64,000 nt of DNA from Streptomyces sp. NBC_01478 (GTDB lineage: Bacteria; Actinomycetota; Actinomycetes; Streptomycetales; Streptomycetaceae): contig NZ_CP109444.1 in the NCBI RefSeq assembly GCF_036227225.1, forward strand, positions 2,232,001 to 2,296,000. Reading direction: 5' to 3'. A model generated the notes under the pieces. The model saw only the letters and a program-made list of their open reading frames with translations, was not told where the DNA came from and did not search any database. The translations under genes and the position numbers were made by a program. This document shows positions 42,316 through 50,065 of the stretch, piece by piece; the stretch's first letter is position 1; the number at the start of each line of letters is the position of its first letter.

Positions 42316-43263
42316 TCACCTCGGCAGGGGGTTGCCGGCCGTCGCCGTGCGTGCCTCCGTCACCGCCAGGCCCGTGACCGAGGCGAGCATCAGCAGGGTG
42401 CCGGCCAGGGTCGTGGGGGTCAGTGGTTCACCGAGCAGGGTGACGGCGAGGACGGCCGCGCTCACCGGTTCCAGGAGCATGATCACGGAGACGGTGGCGG
42501 ACCGTACGACGGCCGCGGCCGCGAAGTAGAGGGCGTAGGCGAGGGCTGTCGGGACCGTCGCGATGTATCCGAGGAGCCACAGGACTTGGCCGGGCTGGGC
42601 GGTGTGCGGTACCAGCCCCTCGGCCAGGGCGAACGGGAGCACGCACAGGCAGGCGACCGCGAATGTCCCGACCGCCGTGGCGGACGCGTCGGTTCCGCCG
42701 TCGCGTCCCCAGCGTCGGGTCAGCAGGGTCATGGCCGAGCCGCCCGCCGCCGAGACGAGCGCGAGCAGCACACCCGACGGACGTACGGTCGCGGCCGGGC
42801 CCAGGAACAGGACGGCGAGGCCGGTGAGCGCGCCGCCCACGGCGACCGTGCCGCCGGCACCGAGCCGCTCGCCCAGGGTGAGCCGGGCACCGAGCGCGAC
42901 GAGGACGGGTCCGGCGCCCAGCGTGACGACGGTGGCCACGACGAGCCCGGTGGCCGCGACGGCCGCGAAGTAGGCCGTCTGGAAGACGGCCAGCCCGAGC
43001 CCTGTCGTCACGGTGCGCAGTGCCTTGCGGCCGAGCGGTTCGGCTACGGCGGTGGGGCGCGCCCTCGGGCGACGGAGGAGCCGGACGGCGAGCAGCAGCG
43101 CGAAACCGGCCGCGCAGCGCCAGAAGGACAGGGCGAGGGGGCCGAGGTCACTGGCCCGGTAGACCAGGGAGGCGGCCGCGCCCGCGGTGCCCCAGGCGAC
43201 TCCGGCGATGATCAGGTAGAGCAGGCCTCGCCCGACGGGCAGGCCGAGAGCGGTGTTCGACAC
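42316..43263 (-). CDS. EamA (DMT) family transporter with attenuator-like leader
   Basis: A 315-residue, ten-TM EamA exporter ([17 protein letters not shown]; second repeat [18 protein letters not shown]). GTG 43263 has a weak ribosome binding site. The 165-base leader carries a peptide frame and hairpins, and the promoter sits inside the end of the upstream EamA gene. Substrate unknown. Confidence 0.92.
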   Translation of the reverse strand: MSNTALGLPVGRGLLYLIIAGVAWGTAGAAASLVYRASDLGPLALSFWRCAAGFALLLAVRLLRRPRARPTAVAEPLGRKALRTVTTGLGLAVFQTAYFAAVAATGLVVATVVTLGAGPVLVALGARLTLGERLGAGGTVAVGGALTGLAVLFLGPAATVRPSGVLLALVSAAGGSAMTLLTRRWGRDGGTDASATAVGTFAVACLCVLPFALAEGLVPHTAQPGQVLWLLGYIATVPTALAYALYFAAAAVVRSATVSVIMLLEPVSAAVLAVTLLGEPLTPTTLAGTLLMLASVTGLAVTEARTATAGNPLPR

Positions 43264-43282
43264 GAGAGGTCTCCGCAGAGGT

Positions 43283-43367
43283 GCAGAAGTGCGACGAGGA
43301 ACCCCTGTCGGCGGGGTCCATGGGCTTCTTCTGCGGGCAGCACCGTTCCGCCCGGCTCTGCCGGGCG
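43283..43367 (-). promoter_or_regulatory. Structured leader RNA before the EamA gene
   Basis: Two hairpins on the minus strand: CGCCCGGC/GCCGGGCG with a three-base loop (43349-43367), and GCAGAAG/CTTCTGC (43283-43289 with 43328-43334) enclosing ACCCC/GGGGT. They lie between a leader peptide and the EamA start codon, as in attenuators. Confidence 0.5.
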
Positions 43368-43386
43368 TGGATTCCGGGGGCCCGCC

Positions 43387-43428
43387 TCAGGCGGCCGGCG
43401 GCGGAAGAACGAGGACGTTCCGGTGCAT
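43387..43428 (-). CDS. Candidate 13-residue leader peptide
   Basis: ATG 43428 encodes MHRNVLVLPPPAA then TGA. Promoter position predicts a leaderless mRNA starting one or two bases upstream. Val and Leu codons include GTT and CTT, both rare in this genome, and the Pro-Pro-Pro run is a known ribosome-stalling motif. No ribosome binding site is needed if leaderless. The peptide precedes the EamA gene; its role in attenuation is inferred. Confidence 0.45.
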   Translation of the reverse strand: MHRNVLVLPPPAA

Positions 43429-43435
43429 GATCGGG

Positions 43436-43465
43436 AGCCTAGGCGGCCGTTCCGCGGCGGGACAA
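43436..43465 (-). promoter_or_regulatory. Promoter of the leader peptide and EamA gene
   Basis: On the minus strand TTGTCC (43465-43460) and TAGGCT (43441-43436) are 18 bases apart. The -10 box begins with the stop codon TAG of the preceding EamA gene. Expected start 43430-43429. Confidence 0.65.
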
Positions 43466-44455
43466 CTCCCTTTCGGGGCCGCCGCCGGCCACCGGCTCCT
43501 CGGAGCCCTTCGTGGGCGCGGAGGACTGCGCGATGAAGGCGCCCAGCAGGACCACCGCTCCCCCGACGATCTGCGGCGCGGAGAGGTGTTCGCCGAGCAG
43601 GACCCAGGCCAGGACGGTCGCGATGACCGCTTCGAGGCACGCCACGACGCCCGCGACCTGCGGGGAGAGGCGGCGGACGGAGACGACTCCGGTGACGTAC
43701 GCCAGGACGGTGGCGATCAGCACGATCCAGGCGAGCAGGACGGCGGCCGGGACCGCGGTGCCGTTCATGTGGGCGTCGCCCTCGAGGATCGACCAGTCCA
43801 TGGTCCAGGGGCGGGCCACAGCGGTGAGGACGAGGGCGCCGACGAGCAGGCCGTAGGCGATCACGCCGAGCGGGTCGGGGGCCTCGGTGCCGGCGTCGCT
43901 GCCCTGGTCGGACAGGACGAAGTAGCCGACCTGGCAGCAGGCGGCGGCGAGCGCGAGCAGCAGTCCCACGGCGTCGAAGCTCAGGCCCGCCCACACCTCG
44001 ACGACACAGGCGAGTCCGCCGGCCGCGAGGACCACACCGAGCGCGGCGGCCCGGGTGACGGGACGCCGCTGCACGAACCGCACCCAGCCGAGCACGAGGG
44101 CGGGTGCGAGGTACTCCACGAGCAGGGCGACGCCGACGGGTATGCGGGAGATCGCGGCGAAGTAGCAGGCCTGGACACCGGCCACGGCGAGCAGCCCGAA
44201 CCCGAGGAGCAGCGCGGGACGGCTGCGGACGAGCGCGCGGTGCCGTACGGCGAGGGGCAGCATCACGAGGGCCGCGCCGGCCACCCGCAGCCACACCACG
44301 TGCAGCGGATCGAGCCCCGCCTCGATCAGCGGCTTCGCCGCGACCCCGGACCCGCCGAAGGCCAGCGCGGACCCGAGCGCGAGGCCGAGCCCGACACCCT
44401 TGCCGCCACCCTTGCCACCGCCGGCCGCACTGCTCTCAGACGTATGCACGGGCAC
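43439..44455 (-). CDS. EamA (DMT) family transporter
   Basis: A 338-residue, ten-TM EamA protein (ALGSALAFGGSGVAAKPLIEAGLDP; second repeat LLLALAAACCQVGYFVLSDQ). The Gly/Ser/Lys-rich N-terminal arm and C-terminal polar tail are cytoplasmic. GTG 44455. Its stop codon is part of the next gene's promoter. It may export amino acids or related metabolites. Confidence 0.92.
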   Translation of the reverse strand: MPVHTSESSAAGGGKGGGKGVGLGLALGSALAFGGSGVAAKPLIEAGLDPLHVVWLRVAGAALVMLPLAVRHRALVRSRPALLLGFGLLAVAGVQACYFAAISRIPVGVALLVEYLAPALVLGWVRFVQRRPVTRAAALGVVLAAGGLACVVEVWAGLSFDAVGLLLALAAACCQVGYFVLSDQGSDAGTEAPDPLGVIAYGLLVGALVLTAVARPWTMDWSILEGDAHMNGTAVPAAVLLAWIVLIATVLAYVTGVVSVRRLSPQVAGVVACLEAVIATVLAWVLLGEHLSAPQIVGGAVVLLGAFIAQSSAPTKGSEEPVAGGGPERELSRRGTAA

Positions 44456-44556
44456 ATGATGACAGCGGATGACATGAGCGTCACCCCCGTTTGCACCTGT
44501 CTCAGGAGATGGACGAGCCCCTTACCGGTGCGCTCGGCGAACCGGAGGGACGCGGA

Positions 44557-44700
44557 CGGCTCGGCGGGCCGGGGGATACGGCGGCTCAGCGGGCCGGGGA
44601 TACGTGCGGCTCGGCGGGCCGGGGACGCGTGCGGCTCGGCGGGCCGGGGACGCGTGCGGCTCGGCGGGCCGGGGACGCGTGCGGCTCAGCAGCCCGTCTC
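44557..44700. repeat. 25-bp tandem repeats, five copies plus a partial
   Basis: Units with CGGCTCGGCGGGCCGG start at 44557, 44582, 44607, 44632, 44657 and a shorter one at 44682. The period is exactly 25, and the later units end GGACGCGTG. The block fills the gap between convergent/diverging genes and runs into the 3' end of the Clp-N gene. Confidence 0.85.
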
Positions 44701-45240
44701 GCCGCCGCCCCCGACGTACTCCCCCGAGCGGCCCTCGATCCAGATCAGTACCTCGGGGGACTCGATGCCGGCGCGGTGGAGGACCTCGACGGCGCGGGAC
44801 CCGGGGTCCGCGACGATCGTGGCGAGGAGGTCGATGCCGGACGCCAGGTCGTCGCCGCGGAGTTCGGCGCGCTCGCAGGCGTGTTCCAGGGCATCGGCGG
44901 CCAGGGGCGACCAGCCCTCCGCCGCGGCGATCACGGGGATCGCGCCGGAGTCCTCGACCGAGCCCTGCCAGCGGAGGCCGTAGCCGATGCTGCGCTGGAC
45001 GAGGTAGCCGAGCAGTCGGGCGATCTGCGGGCCGTCGCCGAAGACGGCGCGTGCCTCGGAGTCCGACTCCAGGAGGCTGTGCAGCAGATGGGCCGTGTCG
45101 ATCTGCCGGTCCCCGTCCCGCAGGGCCCGGCGGCGCGCACCGGTGACCACCGCTGCCAGCTCTGCACTGAGCCTGGCATCGTTGTCCGCGCGGTGGATTC
45201 CCTGCTCGTGGACCGACTGCCTGGGGATACGGGGTTGCAC
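44686..45240 (-). CDS. Clp N-domain protein
   Basis: A 184-residue protein with two Clp-N repeats (RLSAELAAVVTGARRRALRDGDRQIDTAHLLHSLLE; LAADALEHACERAELRGDDLASGIDLLATIV), as in the substrate-binding domain of ClpC/ClpA, but with no ATPase. Such free domains may act as adaptors or decoys for Clp proteolysis. GTG 45240 follows GTAGGAGA. Its end lies in the 25-base repeats. Confidence 0.9.
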   Translation of the reverse strand: MQPRIPRQSVHEQGIHRADNDARLSAELAAVVTGARRRALRDGDRQIDTAHLLHSLLESDSEARAVFGDGPQIARLLGYLVQRSIGYGLRWQGSVEDSGAIPVIAAAEGWSPLAADALEHACERAELRGDDLASGIDLLATIVADPGSRAVEVLHRAGIESPEVLIWIEGRSGEYVGGGGETGC

Positions 45241-45252
45241 TCTCCTACCCCA

Positions 45253-45405
45253 TCAGTCCCCCGCTTCGAGGGCATCCCCGGAGGGTTGCATTTCGTCGTC
45301 CCACACAAAGTGGACCCGGGGCGACGGAATCTCCTCCTTACGGATGAGATCACGCCCCTTGACCCCGAGAGGCGCGCGCCCGCCCGCCGCGCGCCCCGTA
45401 CGCAA
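45253..45405 (-). CDS. Candidate small ORF upstream of the Clp-N gene
   Basis: A frame ending 12 bases before the Clp-N start reads like a protein end (KGRDLIRKEEIPSPRVHFVW). The only start is TTG 45405, giving 50 residues. Codon use is only fair. It may be a small cotranscribed gene or noise. Confidence 0.25.
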   Translation of the reverse strand: MRTGRAAGGRAPLGVKGRDLIRKEEIPSPRVHFVWDDEMQPSGDALEAGD

Positions 45406-45438
45406 CCGTCCCGCATCCGGCGTACGTCTTTCGCGAAC

Positions 45439-45627
45439 ATGGAGAGCAGGTGCTGGCTGGTGGCTCTGCCGGCGGTCGACGGCAGGCAGTACGTGTACCG
45501 GGTGTACGCCCCGGAGGACGCGCTGCTCGCCGACCTGTTCTGGGACGCGTGGCACTGTCACGACGAGAGCGCCCACCCGCGCGCGTGGGACCTGTTCGAC
45601 GCGGCGGAGATACGGCGGGTGAGCTGA
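45439..45627 (+). CDS. Small conserved-looking protein
   Basis: A 62-residue protein (MESRCWLVALPAVDGRQYVY at its start, then DLFWDAWHCHDESAHPRAWD) with good codon bias and Trp/His/Tyr-rich composition. ATG 45439 lacks a clear ribosome binding site. Family unrecognised. Confidence 0.6.
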   Translation: MESRCWLVALPAVDGRQYVYRVYAPEDALLADLFWDAWHCHDESAHPRAWDLFDAAEIRRVS

Positions 45628-45657
45628 ACCGCGCAAGTGGGCGCACACGCACAATTC

Positions 45658-45672
45658 CTGACGGTTCATCAG
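45658..45672. promoter_or_regulatory. CTGACG-N3-CATCAG repeat before the SRPBCC gene
   Basis: Five of six arm positions pair. The site matches the perfect repeat at 36909 and lies 68 bases before ATG 45740. Confidence 0.5.
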
Positions 45673-45739
45673 TATTGAATGTTGCGCCCCCTGCGGCTAC
45701 GTTCCGCGACACCGTAGCCCGATACGAAGAGGTGGTCGC

Positions 45740-46168
45740 ATGGCCGAAATCAGCGCGGAGGCACGCATCGAGGCCCCGGCCGAGAAGGTGTGGGCACAAC
45801 TCACGGACTGGTCCGCGTACGGCGAGTGGAACGCGACCCACACCAACTTCCCCAAGGGCGGCCCGGAAGTCCTCGCGGTGGGCGGGACCTTCCAGGAGAA
45901 CATGAAGCTGATGGGCTTCCCGGCCGAAGTCGATTGGACCATCGAGGAGTTGGAGCCGGCCCGCGTGCTGGCCATCCGCGGCAAGGGACCGATGGCGGTG
46001 AACGTCGCCACGCGCTACACGCTCACACCCGACGGCGATGCCACGACGGTCCGTATCGACGGCGAGTTCACGGGCGCGGCGGTGTCGTTGATGGCGGGCA
46101 AGCTGAAGGACTCGGGGACGGCCGCACTGAACGAATCGCTGCGCAAACTGGCCGGGCTGGTGGCCTGA
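45740..46168 (+). CDS. SRPBCC-family (START-like) protein
   Basis: A 142-residue ligand-binding helix-grip protein: ARIEAPAEKVWAQLTDWSAYGEWNATH is the typical polyketide-cyclase/CoxG-like start. No enzyme residues can be assigned; it binds a hydrophobic ligand. GAAGAGG precedes the ATG. A strong bidirectional terminator follows. Confidence 0.92.
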   Translation: MAEISAEARIEAPAEKVWAQLTDWSAYGEWNATHTNFPKGGPEVLAVGGTFQENMKLMGFPAEVDWTIEELEPARVLAIRGKGPMAVNVATRYTLTPDGDATTVRIDGEFTGAAVSLMAGKLKDSGTAALNESLRKLAGLVA

Positions 46169-46214
46169 GAAAAGCACCGGGACACCGCAGGAACGGGAAC
46201 GCGCAAAGGGAAGA

Positions 46215-46239
46215 CGCCCCACGGAAGCTCCGTGGGGCG
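46215..46239. terminator. Bidirectional terminator between SRPBCC and PadR genes
   Basis: An 11-base perfect stem (CGCCCCACGGA and complement) closes a three-base loop AGC, between convergent genes. Confidence 0.85.
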
Positions 46240-46273
46240 CCTTGGCCTGCTGCCTCTTCCGGCGCCGGGGACA

Positions 46274-46912
46274 TCAGTCCTCGTCGGCCAGGATCAGGTA
46301 CAGCTTCTTGCGGGCGTCGTTGATGACGGTCAGCGCCTTCTCGCGCTGCTCCTTGCTGCCGGTCTTCCAGACCTGGCCGAAGGCCTCCATCAGACCGAAG
46401 CCGGCCTGGCGGATCTCGGTGAGGGCCTCCCAGTCGACACCTCGGGAAGCCTCTTCCCAGGGCGCGTCCGGACCTTCCTCGGCCGCGGTACGGCCGGCCT
46501 CGGTGAGGGCGAACAGCTTCTTGCCGCCCTCCGACTCACTGGCGATCAGGCCCTCGTCCTCCAGCATCTGCAGGGTGGGGTAGACCGAGCCGGGGCTCGG
46601 CTTCCACGCGCCGCCGCTGCGCTCGGCGATCTCCTGGATCATCTCGTAGCCGTGCATCGGCCGGTCCTTGAGGAGGGCGAGGATCGACGCGCGCACATCG
46701 CCGCGCCGCGCCCTGCCGCCCCTCGGGCCGCCGCGCCCTCGTCCACCCCAGGGCCCGGGACCGAAGCCCGGCCCGAAGCCAGGGCCACCGGGCCCACCCG
46801 GACCACCGGGCCCGAAGGGCCCAAAAGCCCCACGCCGCCCGTCAGGGCCACCCCGGCCGCGCCGGAAGGGGCCTTCCTGTCCATGTCCACGCTCGTATCC
46901 GTGGGTACGCAT
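46274..46912 (-). CDS. PadR-family regulator
   Basis: A 212-residue PadR protein. The N-terminal 70 residues are Gly/Pro/Arg-rich (GPFGPGGPGGPG type). The PadR wHTH follows: DVRASILALLKDRPMHGYEMIQEI, then PSPGSVYPTLQMLEDEGLIAS, then a C-terminal helical domain. ATG 46912 is chosen, with GGAG eight bases upstream; GTG 46921 is alternative. It probably regulates itself through the inverted repeat upstream. Confidence 0.94.
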   Translation of the reverse strand: MRTHGYERGHGQEGPFRRGRGGPDGRRGAFGPFGPGGPGGPGGPGFGPGFGPGPWGGRGRGGPRGGRARRGDVRASILALLKDRPMHGYEMIQEIAERSGGAWKPSPGSVYPTLQMLEDEGLIASESEGGKKLFALTEAGRTAAEEGPDAPWEEASRGVDWEALTEIRQAGFGLMEAFGQVWKTGSKEQREKALTVINDARKKLYLILADED

Positions 46913-46929
46913 CGCAATCACTCCATTCC

Positions 46930-46965
46930 ATCGTTGATCTGTCGCGATGCGTCAACGATATATCG
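46930..46965. promoter_or_regulatory. PadR operator candidate
   Basis: ATCGTTGA (46930-46937) and TCAACGAT (46952-46959) are exact complements with a 14-base gap. CGATATATCG (46956-46965) is an overlapping palindrome. The site is 18 bases before the PadR start. Confidence 0.6.
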
Positions 46966-47070
46966 GAACTGTTCGGCTGGCAAGCCCCTTCTTTATCGGT
47001 TGCCGTCGTACCGGTTGATCTGGTCTGCTTCCGGCGTTTCGAGTCGGACCAGTGGAAGAGCCTGCGAGCG

Positions 47071-47967
47071 ATGACCATGCACGATGACCAAGTGGACGTG
47101 ACCACCGAAATCGTCGCGACCTTGATCCGGGAGCAGTTCCCTCAGTGGAGCGGCGAGGCGATCCGTCCCCTGTCGTCGACCGGGACGGTCCACGCGATCT
47201 TCCGCGTCGGCAACGACCTCTCGGCGCGCTTCCCACTGCGTCCGGCCGATCCCGCCCAGGCGCTGGCGGTGCTGGAACAGGAAGCCCGGGCGAGCGCGGA
47301 ACTGGCGCGGGTGTCCCGGTTCCCCGTCCCGGAACCCGTAGCCCTGGGGAAGCCCGGAGCGGGTTACCCCATGCCGTGGTCGGTCCAGACATGGCTGCCG
47401 GGGACGGTCGCCTCCGATGCCGACCCGAGTGGGTCGGACGCTTTCGCCGAGGACCTCGCGGTCTTCATCGCGGCCCTGCGGGACGCCGAGACGCGGGGGC
47501 GGCTGTTCGACGGCGACAATCGCGGCGGCGTTCTCGCGCACCACGACGACTGGATGGCGAAGTGCTTCGAGGAGAGCGAGGGGCTGCTCGACGTGCCCGA
47601 GCTGCGCCAAGTGTGGGGCCGCTTTCGGGAGTTGCCTCGCACGAGTCCCGACGTGATGAGCCATGGCGACCTGATTCCCGGCAACGTACTGGTCGCGGAA
47701 GACCGGCTGAGCGGCGTGCTCGACACCGGCGGCTTCGGCCCGGCCGACCCCGCGCTGGATCTGGTCAGTGCCTGGCACCTGTTGCAGCCGGGCCCGCGGG
47801 AAGTGCTCCGGCGGACACTCGCCTGTGACGATCTGGAGTGGGAGCGCGGCAAGGCATGGGCGTTCGAACAGGCGATGGGTCTCGTCTGGTACTACGTCGA
47901 GAGCAATCCGACGATGAGCGGCCTGGGGCGCCGGACACTCGACCGCATTCTGGAGTCGACGGAGTGA
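47071..47967 (+). CDS. Aminoglycoside phosphotransferase (APH)-family kinase
   Basis: A 298-residue small-molecule kinase. Glycine-poor N-lobe (LSSTGTVHAIFRVG), catalytic loop MSHGDLIPGNVLV with Asp and Asn, and metal motif GVLDTGGFGPADPALDL are intact. The family includes resistance and sugar kinases; substrate unknown, and resistance should not be assumed. ATG 47071. Confidence 0.92.
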   Translation: MTMHDDQVDVTTEIVATLIREQFPQWSGEAIRPLSSTGTVHAIFRVGNDLSARFPLRPADPAQALAVLEQEARASAELARVSRFPVPEPVALGKPGAGYPMPWSVQTWLPGTVASDADPSGSDAFAEDLAVFIAALRDAETRGRLFDGDNRGGVLAHHDDWMAKCFEESEGLLDVPELRQVWGRFRELPRTSPDVMSHGDLIPGNVLVAEDRLSGVLDTGGFGPADPALDLVSAWHLLQPGPREVLRRTLACDDLEWERGKAWAFEQAMGLVWYYVESNPTMSGLGRRTLDRILESTE

Positions 47968-48010
47968 TGCGGGCCCGTGCCGGTGATCACAGGCCGACGG
48001 AGTGCGGGTT

Positions 48011-49027
48011 TCAGCGGCGCCGCAGGCGTTTGTCGGTGATCGGCGGGGTGGGGTCGATGTAGAAGTCGTCGGGATTCACGTCGACGCCGGGCGGGACGAT
48101 CTCGTCGATACGGTCGAGGATGTCGTCGCCGAGTTCCACGTCGGCCGCGGCGAGGAGGTCGGTCAGTTGCTCGGGGCGGCGCGGGCCGATGAGTACCGCG
48201 GTGACCGCCGGATGGGCCCGGACGAATGCGGTGGCCAGATGAGGCAGCGGCAGTCCGGCCTCGGCGGCCAGAGCGGTCAGTTTGCCCACGGCGTCGGCCT
48301 TGGCCTGAACACCCGGCTGGGTCAGGTCGAACATCTTCGCCCCCACGCCGGCGTTGCGATGCCCGGCGGTGGGATCCGCGCGGCCCGACAGCCAGCCGGA
48401 GTTGAGCGGACCGAAGGTCAGCACGCCCATGCCGTAGCGCTGGGCGGTGGGCAGCACCCGGCTCTCCACGCCACGGGTGAGGATCGAGTACGGCGGCTGC
48501 TCGGTGCGGAACCGGTGGTGGCCGCGGCGCTCGGCCGTCCACTGGGCCTCGACGATCTCCTCGGGTGAGAAGAACGAGCCGCCGATGGCACGGACCTTCC
48601 CGGCCCGGACCAGGTCCGACAGGGCGCCGAGGGTCTCGTCGATGTCGGTGTGCGGGTCGGGGCGGTGAAGCTGGTAGAGGTCGATGTGGTCGGTGTCCAG
48701 GCGGCGCAGGCTGTCCTCCACCGCGCGGCGGATCCAGCGGGCCGACCCGCCGCCCCGGTTCGGGTCCTCGCCCATCGCCAGCCCGAACTTGCTGGCCAGG
48801 ACGATGTCGTCGCGACGGCCCTTGAGCGCCTTGCCCACGATCACCTCCGACTCGCCGCCGGAGTACACGTCGGCGGTGTCGACGAGGTTGATCCCGGCGT
48901 CCAGTGCCGTGTGGATCATGCGGACCGACTCGTCGTGGTCGGTGTTGCCCATCGCGCCGAACATCATCGCGCCGAGTGCGTACTCGCTCACCGACATGCC
49001 GGTGCCGCCGAGAATCCTGCGTTTCAT
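48011..49027 (-). CDS. Aldo/keto reductase
   Basis: A 338-residue AKR: LVDTADVYSGGESEVIVGKAL (catalytic Asp, Tyr), VLASKFG (Lys), YQLHRPD (His). All four catalytic residues are present; NADPH-dependent carbonyl reduction, substrate unknown. ATG 49027 follows GGAGG at nine bases. Divergent from an XRE regulator across a perfect inverted repeat. Confidence 0.95.
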   Translation of the reverse strand: MKRRILGGTGMSVSEYALGAMMFGAMGNTDHDESVRMIHTALDAGINLVDTADVYSGGESEVIVGKALKGRRDDIVLASKFGLAMGEDPNRGGGSARWIRRAVEDSLRRLDTDHIDLYQLHRPDPHTDIDETLGALSDLVRAGKVRAIGGSFFSPEEIVEAQWTAERRGHHRFRTEQPPYSILTRGVESRVLPTAQRYGMGVLTFGPLNSGWLSGRADPTAGHRNAGVGAKMFDLTQPGVQAKADAVGKLTALAAEAGLPLPHLATAFVRAHPAVTAVLIGPRRPEQLTDLLAAADVELGDDILDRIDEIVPPGVDVNPDDFYIDPTPPITDKRLRRR

Positions 49028-49107
49028 CAGGGGTACCTCCAGGTGCGTGCTTGCTTTTCCACCAGTCGAGCACCGCTCGCGCCCGGGGCGGGAGACCCGC
49101 TCCGACC

Positions 49108-49126
49108 GGGGGTCCGACAGACCCCC
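49108..49126. promoter_or_regulatory. Inverted repeat between aldo/keto reductase and XRE genes
   Basis: GGGGGTC and GACCCCC flank CGACA, exact complements. It lies 45 bases before the XRE start and 81 before the reductase start. Confidence 0.6.
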
Positions 49127-49170
49127 TTCGGCGCATCTGCTCCCCAGGTCACCCGGTCTACGGTGGAGGC

Positions 49171-50025
49171 ATGGCCCAGGAACCGAACAGCGAGCTGCGG
49201 GACTTCCTCCGTTCGCGCCGCGCGAAGATCACCCCCGAGGAGGCGGGCCTGGCACCCCAGCCCGGTGCCCGCCGCGTTCCGGGCCTGCGGCGCGAGGAGG
49301 TCGCCCAGCTCGCCGGCGTCAGCGTCGACTACTACATCCGGCTGGAGCGCGGACGCCACCTCAACGTCTCCGCATCCGTCCTGGACGCGATCGCCCGCGC
49401 CCTGCGCCTCAACGATCTGGAGCGCGACCACCTGTTCCGGATCGCCAGACCGGTCCGAACCCGTCCCCGCCCGCTGCCCGCGCAGCGCGTCCGCCCCGGT
49501 CTGCGACTGCTGCTCGACAGCCTCACCGACGTCCCCGCCCTCGTCTACGGCCGCCGCATGGACGTCCTGGCCGCCAACCGCCTCGCCCACGCCCTGTACA
49601 CGGACTTCGAGGCCCTGCCCGCCCGCAGCCGCAACATGGCCCGCCTGGTCTTCCTCGACGACCACTACCGGACCCTGTACGCCGACTGGGAGGACGCCGC
49701 CCGCGGCATCGTCGCCTCACTTCGCCTGTACGCGGGACGTCACCCGCATGACCCCGCCCCGGCCGAACTCATCGGCGAACTCTCCGTCCAGGACGCGGAC
49801 TTCCGCCACTGGTGGGCCGACCACGACGTGTTCCAGCGCACCCACGGCACCAAGCGCTTCCACCATCCCGTCGTCGGCGACCTCGTCCTCGGCTACGAGG
49901 CCTTCGCCCCCGCCGACGACTCCGAGCAGACCCTGGGCGTCTTCACCGCCGAACCAGGGTCCCCCTCCGCGGACGGCCTGAAGCTGTTGGGCGACTGGTC
50001 CCTGTCCCACCACGGCCATGACTGA
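49171..50025 (+). CDS. XRE regulator with MmyB-like ligand domain
   Basis: A 284-residue regulator. HTH at about residues 35-90 (GLRREEVAQLAGVSVDYYIRLERGRHLNVSASVLDAI), then the MmyB/PAS-like domain (DVPALVYGRRMDVLAANRLAHALY; VGDLVLGYEAF). Members often sit beside an SDR or reductase, as here. ATG 49171: TACGGT at 49159-49164 predicts a leaderless start. Confidence 0.94.
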   Translation: MAQEPNSELRDFLRSRRAKITPEEAGLAPQPGARRVPGLRREEVAQLAGVSVDYYIRLERGRHLNVSASVLDAIARALRLNDLERDHLFRIARPVRTRPRPLPAQRVRPGLRLLLDSLTDVPALVYGRRMDVLAANRLAHALYTDFEALPARSRNMARLVFLDDHYRTLYADWEDAARGIVASLRLYAGRHPHDPAPAELIGELSVQDADFRHWWADHDVFQRTHGTKRFHHPVVGDLVLGYEAFAPADDSEQTLGVFTAEPGSPSADGLKLLGDWSLSHHGHD

Positions 50026-50065
50026 CAACAGCGGACAGGCGGGCTCCCTCCCTACACTCATCCGC

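Noticed and set aside
43301-43330. GGGTCCATGGGC resembling a T-box specifier region
   Set aside because: No antiterminator T-box consensus or tRNA-binding stem seen; the peptide attenuator fits better.
47071-47967. Aminoglycoside resistance gene
   Set aside because: Only family-level similarity to APH; many such kinases act on other substrates.
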